Below are positions 33,983 to 43,054 of a DNA stretch of 64,000 bases, one piece after another. Source of the DNA: Paenibacillus foliorum (lineage in GTDB: Bacteria; Bacillota; Bacilli; Paenibacillales; NBRC-103111). The stretch spans positions 1-64,000 of the forward strand of contig NZ_WHOD01000049.1 of NCBI RefSeq assembly GCF_013141765.1, written 5' to 3'. The notes under the pieces were generated by a model. That model saw only the letters and a program-made list of their open reading frames with translations, ran no database searches and was not told the origin of the DNA. Position 1 is the first letter of the stretch; each line of letters starts with the position of its first letter. A program made the translations under genes and the position numbers.

Positions 33983-35614
33983 TCAGAACGCATGACCCTT
34001 CGACTCCATTAATTGGAGCCATCCTTCCACCTCATCCTCCATCATCGGCTTGCCATAATAATTCCCCTGCATTCTATGACATCCCAATTCCCTCAAATAT
34101 TCAATGTGCTCATAATTTTCGACACCCTCAGCAATTACATCCAGCTGTAAACTTTCAGCCATCCTTAAAACCGCGTTGATTATCGCCCGTTTGCTCGGTG
34201 TATGCAAATCATGGGTAAACAAACGATCTAGTTTTAGAGCATCAATAGGAATTCTGTCCAGCAAGCCTAGAGAAGAATAGCCGGAACCAAAATCATCCAG
34301 AGATACACGCACGCCTAGAGCGCGGATACTCTGAAGTTGACGTATAATATCATTCACATCATGAAGGACCATAGCTTCGGTTATTTCAAGCTCCAAAAAA
34401 TCGGGCTCTAACCCAACTTTTGATAAGATGTTGTAAACCATTTCGTTCAAAGTGTCACTTTTAAATAAACGAATGGACACATTTATCGATACGGGCTGAC
34501 AGATCCCCCTCTTTTTCCATTGGACGCATTGAAGGCAAGTCTTTTCCAAAATCCATCTTGTCATGGGGATAATTAGTCCTGTTTCTTCAGCAATCGGAAT
34601 AAATTCAGCCGGAGATACAATGCCTAACCTGGGATGCTGCCAGCGCATTAGCGCCTCAAAACCAATAGGACTGTTTGTCGCCACGTTCCATTTGGGTTGA
34701 TAAACAATGAAGAATTCATTCTGCTCGAAGGCTTTATGTAGATCCTTCTCTAGTTCCATTCTTCTGATCGCTTGAATTCCCATTTCCTCGTTGTAAACAT
34801 AATACTGGTTTTTACCTAAGCTTTTAGCTCTATACATAGCTGTATCTGCTGTTCTTAAGAGTACCGAGAGGTCGGAGTCGTGAATTGAGCCCATGCTGAT
34901 ACCGATGCTTCCTGTAATATACAGCTCATTTCCTTCAAGAAAATAGGGCTCCTTGATTTTCTGTAGAACCTGGTTCGCTCTTTGTTCCGCTGTATCTTGA
35001 AGGGCGTCTATGGCAATGATTAAAAATTCATCCCCGCCTATTCGAAAAACCCGTTGTTTGTCTGTTATAAAACTGCTCAATCGGCTCCCCATGGTTTGAA
35101 CCAACAAATCGCCTATATGATGCCCCAGTGTATCATTAATCGCCTTAAATTGGTCCAAATCTAGGAATAAGAAGGCAAAGTTCTCTTTTCCAACGTGCTT
35201 GTCAAAAAACCGTTTCATCTCATTGCGATTAGGCAAGCCGGTAATAGTGTCTGTGTACGCCATTTTTTCAAGCACATGACGGTCGAAAAACATAACTCCC
35301 CAAGATACAAACAGAATAATAAATAGGGTTAATGTCACGCAGCAGAACAAGAAGGGGTTCACAGGGTAAAAACCGTCAGCAAGCCGGCTCACATCATGAT
35401 CAATTATAAACAAAGCTGCTTTCATCCCTGTATCATGCAGCGTGACGATCAAGCTTCCCATACCCAATGAGCCCGCCAATAGCCAAAAGAATTTTGTTTT
35501 TTTGCTAGCAACAGATATTTTCGATGTAATATTCAAAGCTAGGCATGAGCCTGAAATTGCAATCACAACCGAAAGAACAATGAGATAATAATTGTAATTT
35601 CCTTCAACCGGCAA
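33983..35614 (-). CDS. GGDEF-EAL protein with an N-terminal membrane sensor
   Basis: The 543-residue protein has three N-terminal membrane segments (about 8-30, 42-62 and 88-110). A GGDEF diguanylate cyclase domain follows, with FLDLDQFKAINDTLGHHIGD and an intact RIGGDEFL. The EAL phosphodiesterase domain begins YQPKWNVATNSPIGFEALMRW (EAL intact). It continues with LELEITEAM, the DDFGSGYSSL loop and a VIAEGVE motif. The second membrane segment contains LGMGSLIVTLHDTGMKAALF, which resembles one repeat of an MHYT sensor with the MHYT residues changed to LHDT. It starts at TTG after AAAGGAG. Both catalytic motifs look intact, so either activity is possible. Confidence 0.92.
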   Translation of the reverse strand: MPVEGNYNYYLIVLSVVIAISGSCLALNITSKISVASKKTKFFWLLAGSLGMGSLIVTLHDTGMKAALFIIDHDVSRLADGFYPVNPFLFCCVTLTLFIILFVSWGVMFFDRHVLEKMAYTDTITGLPNRNEMKRFFDKHVGKENFAFLFLDLDQFKAINDTLGHHIGDLLVQTMGSRLSSFITDKQRVFRIGGDEFLIIAIDALQDTAEQRANQVLQKIKEPYFLEGNELYITGSIGISMGSIHDSDLSVLLRTADTAMYRAKSLGKNQYYVYNEEMGIQAIRRMELEKDLHKAFEQNEFFIVYQPKWNVATNSPIGFEALMRWQHPRLGIVSPAEFIPIAEETGLIIPMTRWILEKTCLQCVQWKKRGICQPVSINVSIRLFKSDTLNEMVYNILSKVGLEPDFLELEITEAMVLHDVNDIIRQLQSIRALGVRVSLDDFGSGYSSLGLLDRIPIDALKLDRLFTHDLHTPSKRAIINAVLRMAESLQLDVIAEGVENYEHIEYLRELGCHRMQGNYYGKPMMEDEVEGWLQLMESKGHAF

Positions 35615-35677
35615 TTACTTTTACAGCTCCTTTCCGTACAAACATGATGTCAGAGTAATTCGGTTCGCCTATAAGGC

Positions 35678-36691
35678 TTAGATAAGGATGCGTTCAATAT
35701 GACAAGAGGATTGCTTGCTTAAATCCAGAAAACCTGAACTCATGCTCACAAGGGGATGAAGAGGATCATGGGGATTAGCCATTATAATAGTTCCTTTTCT
35801 TCCATCAGTCAGAAGTACTTCATTTCCTATAATAGACTGCATAATTTTATCCATAAATAAACGAATGATTTGGGGGTCTAATACACCGAAAGCATTATCA
35901 TGCATTTGTTTTAAAGTTTCATAAAAAGGCGCAGCGTTTCGATAGGATCTCTTTGAGGTCATTGCATGAAAAACATCGGCAACCGCAACAATCCGGCTGA
36001 AAAATGAAATCTGTTCTCCTTTAATCCCCAACGGATACCCACTTCCATCATGTCTCTCGTGATGCTGATAGGCAACAAGCGCCTCTCTCTCGTTTGTCCC
36101 AACTGTATTCTGGATCATTTCATAACCAAAAAGCGTATGCTTTTTCATAATCTCGAATTCCTCAGTTGTTAATTTATCCGGCTTATTGAGTATTTCGAGT
36201 GGAATTCTCAGCTTACCAACATCGTGGAGAGTTGCCGCTATCGTTAATTGAGATAACTCATTTTCTTTTAGCTCAAGCCATCTGCCGATAAGGGTAGCAA
36301 TAACACCCACACCGATGTTATGACGAAACGTATAGTCATCTTTCGATTGTAAACAAGCAAATAGCCCAAACAGGTTAGGCTGCTCTGTAGTATGGTAAAT
36401 CATTGGAAATATCTGCTTTCGAATAGTTAACAGTGGTATTTGCTTGGTATAGCGTATCTCTTGAAATATTTCTTCAACTAACAAGACGCTTTCGTCAACA
36501 AGAACACTATGATCGGTTCTCTCTGTTCCTTCGTTGACATCGTTAGGTTCCAATGAAACTCCATGCTGATTCAAGATCTGCAATTGTTCCAAACTGAGCA
36601 GTGTCATGGCCGGTACTACGAGAACACCAAGTTGGTTGAATTTATCCTGCTTCAATTGCTTGCCATAATACATCTCATTACTAGTAATCAT
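35678..36691 (-). CDS. HD-GYP domain c-di-GMP phosphodiesterase-like protein
   Basis: The 337-residue protein begins MITSNEMYYGKQLKQDK, a short N-terminal domain without membrane segments. A complete HD-GYP domain follows with TLHDVGKLRIPLEILNKPDKL, MKKHTLFGYEMI and AYQHHERHDGSGYPLGI. It also has ADVFHAMTSKRSYR. All metal-ligand His/Asp residues are present. The ATG at 36691 has GGAGG just upstream. It is the gene immediately upstream of the GGDEF-EAL gene on the same strand (63 bp gap), so a joint role in c-di-GMP balance is likely. Confidence 0.93.
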   Translation of the reverse strand: MITSNEMYYGKQLKQDKFNQLGVLVVPAMTLLSLEQLQILNQHGVSLEPNDVNEGTERTDHSVLVDESVLLVEEIFQEIRYTKQIPLLTIRKQIFPMIYHTTEQPNLFGLFACLQSKDDYTFRHNIGVGVIATLIGRWLELKENELSQLTIAATLHDVGKLRIPLEILNKPDKLTTEEFEIMKKHTLFGYEMIQNTVGTNEREALVAYQHHERHDGSGYPLGIKGEQISFFSRIVAVADVFHAMTSKRSYRNAAPFYETLKQMHDNAFGVLDPQIIRLFMDKIMQSIIGNEVLLTDGRKGTIIMANPHDPLHPLVSMSSGFLDLSKQSSCHIERILI

Positions 36692-36809
36692 TCGCCTCCC
36701 CCTCCCATGCTCTTGCCGCAATATAATGACTTTCATACCAGTTTATCGATTATACTTCAACGCTCTGAACAAATAATGAACAATACAAAGTTAGCTGATG
36801 AAAAGCACA

Positions 36810-36858
36810 ACAAATAGAGAGATACAGGAACGGCCAGTTCCTGTATCTCTCTATTTGT
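36810..36858 (-). terminator. 22-bp perfect stem-loop downstream of acpS
   Basis: ACAAATAGAGAGATACAGGAAC (two bases longer than quoted arms elsewhere) spans 36810-36831. It pairs perfectly with 36837-36858 around the loop GGCCA. T residues follow only weakly on the minus strand, so termination is likely but not certain. A second, shorter hairpin (CCGCCTT/AAGGCGG) lies near 36907-36926. Confidence 0.6.
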
Positions 36859-36988
36859 GTAATACTCCTATTCACCTAAAATAGCTGCATTCAGATCTCT
36901 GCTACCGCCTTAAATTGAAGGCGGCAGATTGAATAACAGAACTCTCCGTTCCGCAAAAAATTGTGCTGGGCTCCTAGCAGTTTTGCCG

Positions 36989-37387
36989 CTACCCGTATAC
37001 AGAGTTCTCAACTACTGCATACGCCATAGCCATATCTTTCGTATGTGTGATGCTTAAGTGAATCACGATCTCCTTAGGCTTCAGCTGCAGACGCTCCAAA
37101 GCCTCCTGGCTCACCTGACAGAGCGGCTTGCCCAGTGATCCGGGAATAACCTCAATGTCCTGCAGCGATACCTGCTTCCCAATACCGCAGCCTAACGCTT
37201 TGCTAACCGCCTCTTTGGCGGCAAAACGACCGGCAACGAATTCAACCAGCCGTCCCTGACGTTGGCTAGCTAACTCCCGCTCAGCAGGAGTTAGGACACG
37301 CGCTATAAACCTTTCACCTGCGTTGCTTTCTATAATCGCTTTAACTCTCGCGATCTCTAGCAAATCAGTTCCGACCCCGATGATCAT
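36989..37387 (-). CDS. acpS: holo-[acyl-carrier-protein] synthase
   Basis: AcpS transfers 4'-phosphopantetheine from CoA to apo-ACP. The 132-residue (or shorter) protein starts MIIGVGTDLLEIARV, with the metal-binding Asp. It continues with RVLTPAERELA, the second metal motif RFAAKEAVSKALGCGIG (Glu), and LSITHTKDMAMAYAVVE near the end. All hallmark residues are present. The ATG at 37387 matches the family N-terminus; 11 codons of open frame upstream are unlikely to be used. It is transcribed away from the SLH gene and is followed by long hairpins. Confidence 0.94.
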   Translation of the reverse strand: MIIGVGTDLLEIARVKAIIESNAGERFIARVLTPAERELASQRQGRLVEFVAGRFAAKEAVSKALGCGIGKQVSLQDIEVIPGSLGKPLCQVSQEALERLQLKPKEIVIHLSITHTKDMAMAYAVVENSVYG

Positions 37388-37501
37388 AACGTTGGCACAA
37401 CCTCTTTTCTCTACCGGCAAATATAGTTACATCCTAGCGAATCCAGCTGTTGAACGCAACCCTTCGCGCATCATGCCTAGTTTTGCAAAGCAGAACAACC
37501 A

Positions 37502-37542
37502 AAATAACCAGCCGCGCGCTTATACCACGCAGCTGGTTATTT
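37502..37542 (-). terminator. terminator of the SLH protein gene
   Basis: AAATAACCAGC (37502-37512) pairs with GCTGGTTATTT (37532-37542), with a smaller GCG/CGC stem inside. On the minus strand TTATTTTGGTTG follows. It ends 8 bp from the SLH gene stop codon. Confidence 0.75.
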
Positions 37543-37549
37543 ATTGGAT

Positions 37550-40500
37550 TTATTGTACGTCGTCTACGAGCTTGTTCTTCCAAGTCTCGCTTCCATCTTC
37601 ATTACGGACGGATTCATGCGAAGAGGTTGCCTCCTGCACATCTCCAAAGCCCCAGTGATTTTCTGTAACATCCGGGAATAATGCTTCTATTCCTTTTACT
37701 GGACCGCGATACAGCATCCGGTTAATCATAGTTACTGCTTCAACTCTGCGAATGCTGTCTTGAGGCTTGAACGTTCCATCCGGATAGCCGGACAGGAACT
37801 TGCCGCGGTACAGCTCTTCAATTGCGTCGCCAGACCAATGTCCTTGAGTATCTGTGAAATGCAATTCACCAGTCCCGCTCACGTTCAATTTTAAGAAACG
37901 AGCCATAACAGATGCCAGCTCACCTCTGGATACCTGAGCCTCAGGACGGAAGCTTCCGTCTTCAAAACCGCTGAAGTAACCATGCTTAGTGGCAATTTTG
38001 ACGTAGTTTGCCGCCCAATGTCCCTCATTAATATCATTATAGGAAAGAGCATCGCTTACTTTTACATTCTCTGTCAGTCTTGCAACGATTGCAGCAAGCT
38101 CAGCGCGAGTCAATGAATTATCCGGTTGGAATTTGCCGTTCGGATAACCAAGAATATAACGCTGATGCTTCAGATTATCGAAACGGTCAGAGAACACTTT
38201 GATCTTCACAGTTGAATCAGCTTTCACTGAATCTGCGCTATTACCGTTTACTGCGAACTGCCCTGGAATATCATACTGCGCATCCGCTGCTGCCAGAAGA
38301 CCCCATTTCACATCAACCTTGAAGCTTCCCGCTTGTCCAGCGGCTAGATCATTAACGTTCCATGAAATCGATCTTCCATCAACTTTGCCACCATTTGCAT
38401 TCACCAGCTCCGCTCCTGCTGGAAGTGTAATGGAGATTACACCGGCTGCTAGTGGAGAGCTGGATTGATTCTTGTAATCAACCGTGATAGTCGATTGGCC
38501 GCCTTCTTTTACAAGGCTTTTATCAACGGAAAGATTCAATGTTACATTCGGTGAACTCGGTACATAGGAGGATCCGCTGGAGTGACCCGATGATCTTCTG
38601 ATTGGATTAAGCTCTGCATTATATTGGACAAGATCCGTTCCTACACTGATTGTATCACTTGTTTTGGATACGAAGCCCTCTTTGGTTATGACGAGATAAT
38701 AATCGGTATTCGGGTATACAAAGTAGGCATAAAACCCAGTTGCATCGGTAAGTTGATCAGGGCTCTTATTGTCATTCGGAGCAAAACCCAGAATTACAGG
38801 CAGCACAACACCCGTGTTTGGAATCTTACCATTATCTTTGTTTCTTTGTGTGTCTGCATAGTACAGCATAACCTTGGAGCCTGGCAAAACTTCCTTGGTT
38901 ACTGCATTTGTGATCACTCCGTAAGGATCGACCAGCTCTTGAGAAATATTCATTTCCCCCGAAGCTGTAACTTGTACAGTGCTGCGTTTAATGACGATCT
39001 CTTGGCCCGGCTCAATTTCATAGCGGATTTCAAGGCTGTAAGTAGTGCCTTTGGTTAATCCTGAAGCATTGAATACACCTTGACCTTGCAGTTCAAATCC
39101 TTTTGGCTTACCACTTCCATCTGAAATATAGTTGCCATGAGCATCTTTCAAATAGACCGTCATTTTATTAACTAGATCTGTATTAAACAGGCTTGGTTTA
39201 CCATCTGGCTTTTTGAGTAAAACCATACCCGTGACAGTTTCTTCAGAGTCGAAGTTCTCATTTCCATCGCCGTTTACATTTCCGACTGCTGCTTTTTGCG
39301 TATAGGTTACCGGAGTTTCAACACCGCCGATATTCACAGTTTGTGTGAATTCGAGCGTGTATTCTCTATCCCCTTCAGGAACCGGTAGAGAGTAGGAACC
39401 ATCCGCTTTGGTTACTATCGTCTGATCAAAATCGACTCCTGGCTCGATTTTCCCATCATTATTGACATCCAACGTCACTCTGACCGTTGCACCAGGAACA
39501 GCCTGATGTGACTCTCCTTTAGTAAGCACACCGCTGATTGTTGGTGGCAAGAAGGTTATTACAATTTGATCGTGACCATAAACCCCTTTTGGTATGTCTA
39601 GCACAGTTGCTTTAACCGGAATCTGCTGTTCAGCTACACCGGTAATCTTATCCGATTTGAAGGTTACAACGGCAATGCCTTGACTGTCTGTGAAGACACG
39701 ATCCGGACCAATAATAGATCCTCCCGCAGTTGCGCTAAACACAACCTCCGAGTTAGCAATTGGGTTGCCCTGTACATCTGTCAGAACGGCAGTTAATTTG
39801 GTTGTCGACTTGCCGTCGCCTAGAATTTTCTCTGGATCTGCTTTGAGTTTAAGAACAGCCGGTTCAGCGGCTTGGAATTTGTTATCCGCTAGCTTCGCGC
39901 CAGGCTCCGCTGGCAATACAGTATGATCCGCAGCTGCTGCTGTAAAGCTTACTGTATATTCGCCAGGAGTTGTTGCTTCAGGCAGTTTATATGTAGCCGT
40001 CCCCCATTTTTTGAAGCCATCGCTTATAGCCGTTGCGGGGTTCAAAAGAGTTAGGACTACCGGTTTTCCATTAACTGTTGCTGTAACCTCAGCTGCTTGT
40101 AGCGAGCTTACGGCTGAGAGCTGGAGCAATTGCCCTGGTATTACTTTGACAACATTCGGATCACCCTGATTTTTGTTGCCTGCCCATCCGTCAAGCGATT
40201 TGTTTACTTCTATTTTTACAGTGGCCGGTTGGCTTGTTTGACCGTCACTGTCCTTCACCGTGTAAGTGAAGCTGTCTGTTCCAGTAAAGGCTGGATTTGG
40301 TGTATAAATCCACTTGTCGCCATCTGGATTATTCACAGTTGCTTTAACAAGTGTACCTTTGGCAGGATTCGACTGAATCCCATATACAAGACCTGTAACC
40401 GTCTCTAAATCCGTACCCTTCAATACGATAGTAATCGGTTGAGTTCCCTCTTCCGCGCTGATCTCCAGTGGAGATGCAACCGGTACGCCATTATAAGCGA

Positions 40501-42595
40501 TTTTTACAAGGGCAGGAGAGTCTGCATATACCTTGCCGTCGTTTCCATTCCAGCTGAAAGTAACGGTGCTGCCGTTCGGCAAGCTAGCCGATGGCTGAAA
40601 CTTCAAGGTGTCCAATTGACTCTTGGGAATAGTTACGGTAGAGCCTTGAGCGATAGCGGTATAGACTGAGCTTGAAACAGGTGTATACCACAGTTTACCT
40701 AACGTATCGAAATTACTCGGTATAACTAGCTTCACTTGTGCTAAGTCATCGTGGTCTGTATCTTTGTAGGCAGGAGCAACTGAAAAATCGGCAGCACTGA
40801 AATATATTACGGCTCCTGCATGGCCTGTTTTGGTTATATCTGTTACAACTGGAGGATTGTTGATCTGAATAGTGACTGTCTTAGGCACCTGAGCATACTG
40901 AATGCCGTCTGAACCATTCCAATCAAAAGTGACAGTTCCAGTGGTTCCTGACTCAGGAATGAATTTTAGTTTGCCTAGATCTACCGCAGGAATTGACTGA
41001 TATGTAGCAACAGTCACTGGGGTGCCGCTACCGTTATCAAGTACCAGCTTCCCTTTCGACGGATCCGGCAAAGTCACGAATATGACATTATTCAGAGCAT
41101 CTGGCTCCGGGTCAACAAATTTACTCCCTGTAAAGTCACCCGTAACAAAACTGATTGTATCACCCTTATTAGCTGTCTTGTTAATGCCGTCTACAGTCGG
41201 CGCTTTATTAGGTATAATAGTTACATTAGCGTCAAACAAAGCGTATTCTGTGTCAAATCCGTTCCATTTAAAAGTTACGGGCTGAGTGAATTCGCCGATC
41301 GGCTTGAATTTCAAATACGGAAGCTGACCTATAGTGATCTCCTGATTGATCGTGGTGACATCCGTTGGAGGATTAGTACCATCATCAATTACCAATTTTC
41401 CTTGTGCAGGATCCGGCAAAGTTTTGATTTGAATCTTTGTCAGATTGTCCCCGTTAGGAGAACCGTTTAGCTTATAAAATTTATTTTTAAATTCATCGGC
41501 AGTAAACGAGGTTGGCTCGTACTGGGCTCCGCTTTTAATGAAATTAGAGTCAGTTGAGACCGTATATATATGCTGCGCTTTACCTGGATCAATAGGAATT
41601 GCTTTACCATTATTGTCTGTCGTAGCACCGCGATCATCGAACAACAGAATGTTAACAAAATATTCCTCATTGGGATTAAGGTTGCTGCCCAATTCAATAT
41701 CTTCCCATGGTTTCACAACATTATTTGCCGTAGCACCCGTAAAGCGCTTGGTTGCTGTATCCAAATTTTGTTCATCTACGGTTCCGTCAGGATTTACAAC
41801 TTTTTTGATTAGGCTGACTTCCATAGCAAAATTTCCTGTTATTTTTGGAAGAAATCCTGTATCAACGATCATTTTATATTTTCCGTCCGTACCTTTTACG
41901 AGCTCATAGGTTCCTTTAGTTATTTCACCAGTTTCGCGTACTCCTCCATCAATGACTAGTTGGCCCCAGTCGACTTGAACTACCCAATTAGCAAATGCAG
42001 TGGTTGCATTAGTATAATGGTGTGTGGAGATACCAACGAAGTAATTCTGCTGACCTGGTGTTATTTTGCTCGGATCAACGCTCAGAACTGTAGTATTCCA
42101 GGTTTCGTTATTTCCGGACAGTGCACCCACATAAGCTTCTTTCTTAAATTCTTTTCTGTAGTCCCCAGTGGGAGTACCTGCAGGCCATTTTGTCGTGTAA
42201 GAACTGCCTAGTTGGATGTCCATTGGGTCTGAAGAGAAATAGACTCTATCCCATTCCCCTGTACCACTACTACCGTCGTATTCATCTACGTCTAACGCGC
42301 GGATAAGAAGGTAGGCGCTTTTTGTCATTTGTTTGTCTACACCTGTAATTTTAAAATCAATTGGATATTTGGAATCTCCATTTTTAATCTTGTTTCCGCC
42401 CACATCCATATTGTTTTGACTAGCGGTTGGTACCCCATTGCCAGTGGTATCCCCGTTCCAGTTATCATCATCGGTAAAATAAGTACCCCCTTGGGCACCC
42501 CCACCGGCAGCATACGCTGGAGCAACCAGGTTCATTACGATAAATATAGATAATAGCAACGACACAAGACTACTTTTTTTCCACTTTTTCCTCAA
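37550..42595 (-). CDS. large S-layer-homology surface protein
   Basis: The protein has 1681 residues from a TTG start with AGGAGAG at 6 nt. A signal peptide follows (RKKWKKSSLVSLLLSIF, ending near APAYA). The first 350 residues are unlike known domains. Three ~100-residue modules come next, each ending in F-x-W-N-G-x-D-G-like sequence (VTFKWNGFD, VTFDWNGSDG, VTFSWNGNDG). A cadherin-like module (FTYTVKDSDGQTS) and an invasin-type Ig module (AVLTDVQGNPIANSEVVFSA) follow. Then there are SdrD/Cna-B-like modules with Ca-type DVNNDGKIEPG, and a DUF11-like region. Three SLH repeats occupy about 1470-1635 and anchor it to secondary wall polymers. The last 45 residues form a non-SLH tail. It probably acts as an adhesin or envelope scaffold. 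Confidence 0.92.
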   Translation of the reverse strand: MRKKWKKSSLVSLLLSIFIVMNLVAPAYAAGGGAQGGTYFTDDDNWNGDTTGNGVPTASQNNMDVGGNKIKNGDSKYPIDFKITGVDKQMTKSAYLLIRALDVDEYDGSSGTGEWDRVYFSSDPMDIQLGSSYTTKWPAGTPTGDYRKEFKKEAYVGALSGNNETWNTTVLSVDPSKITPGQQNYFVGISTHHYTNATTAFANWVVQVDWGQLVIDGGVRETGEITKGTYELVKGTDGKYKMIVDTGFLPKITGNFAMEVSLIKKVVNPDGTVDEQNLDTATKRFTGATANNVVKPWEDIELGSNLNPNEEYFVNILLFDDRGATTDNNGKAIPIDPGKAQHIYTVSTDSNFIKSGAQYEPTSFTADEFKNKFYKLNGSPNGDNLTKIQIKTLPDPAQGKLVIDDGTNPPTDVTTINQEITIGQLPYLKFKPIGEFTQPVTFKWNGFDTEYALFDANVTIIPNKAPTVDGINKTANKGDTISFVTGDFTGSKFVDPEPDALNNVIFVTLPDPSKGKLVLDNGSGTPVTVATYQSIPAVDLGKLKFIPESGTTGTVTFDWNGSDGIQYAQVPKTVTIQINNPPVVTDITKTGHAGAVIYFSAADFSVAPAYKDTDHDDLAQVKLVIPSNFDTLGKLWYTPVSSSVYTAIAQGSTVTIPKSQLDTLKFQPSASLPNGSTVTFSWNGNDGKVYADSPALVKIAYNGVPVASPLEISAEEGTQPITIVLKGTDLETVTGLVYGIQSNPAKGTLVKATVNNPDGDKWIYTPNPAFTGTDSFTYTVKDSDGQTSQPATVKIEVNKSLDGWAGNKNQGDPNVVKVIPGQLLQLSAVSSLQAAEVTATVNGKPVVLTLLNPATAISDGFKKWGTATYKLPEATTPGEYTVSFTAAAADHTVLPAEPGAKLADNKFQAAEPAVLKLKADPEKILGDGKSTTKLTAVLTDVQGNPIANSEVVFSATAGGSIIGPDRVFTDSQGIAVVTFKSDKITGVAEQQIPVKATVLDIPKGVYGHDQIVITFLPPTISGVLTKGESHQAVPGATVRVTLDVNNDGKIEPGVDFDQTIVTKADGSYSLPVPEGDREYTLEFTQTVNIGGVETPVTYTQKAAVGNVNGDGNENFDSEETVTGMVLLKKPDGKPSLFNTDLVNKMTVYLKDAHGNYISDGSGKPKGFELQGQGVFNASGLTKGTTYSLEIRYEIEPGQEIVIKRSTVQVTASGEMNISQELVDPYGVITNAVTKEVLPGSKVMLYYADTQRNKDNGKIPNTGVVLPVILGFAPNDNKSPDQLTDATGFYAYFVYPNTDYYLVITKEGFVSKTSDTISVGTDLVQYNAELNPIRRSSGHSSGSSYVPSSPNVTLNLSVDKSLVKEGGQSTITVDYKNQSSSPLAAGVISITLPAGAELVNANGGKVDGRSISWNVNDLAAGQAGSFKVDVKWGLLAAADAQYDIPGQFAVNGNSADSVKADSTVKIKVFSDRFDNLKHQRYILGYPNGKFQPDNSLTRAELAAIVARLTENVKVSDALSYNDINEGHWAANYVKIATKHGYFSGFEDGSFRPEAQVSRGELASVMARFLKLNVSGTGELHFTDTQGHWSGDAIEELYRGKFLSGYPDGTFKPQDSIRRVEAVTMINRMLYRGPVKGIEALFPDVTENHWGFGDVQEATSSHESVRNEDGSETWKNKLVDDVQ

Positions 42596-43054
42596 GGTTT
42601 TCTCTCCTTCTAATCCTGAATTGTAAATTCCTGTCTTATTTTCTTGAACGAGATATATGGTAGCAAATGATTCTGAACAAAATTTGAACAAAAACATGTA
42701 TAATATGGAAGGGCAAAAAGATAAAACATCCCATTGTTTTCAAAATTGTGAATTATTTAACATCTTTAAAGTCGTTTGTGAACGATAATTTATTTGTCAC
42801 TTCTTTTACCGCACTCAGCGCACCTCCCCTTCTACATAACAAGGCACAATGGATTTAGGAATGTGGGATCGGGCCTGTGTTTCATAATGCAAGCATACAG
42901 AGTCTAGGGTCGATCACCCCATCAGCAGCCTAGAGGTAGGTAAAGAAGCATGGAGCGGTGCATCCGTTATTTGAGCGGATAACTCAATTGACCGTCTCAT
43001 TGGGACAAGCCACTTCAGTTGTTAATAGACTCGCTCTTATGGAGGTAAAAATAG
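42596..43054. other. divergent intergenic region between the SLH and response-regulator genes
   Basis: It is 459 bp long with no gene. The left half is AT-rich and probably holds the SLH promoter. The right half holds a GC-richer, hairpin-prone leader before the response regulator, including TTGAG/CTCAA near 42973-42989. I tried to match riboswitch and T-box signatures by eye and found none that fits. Confidence 0.45.
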
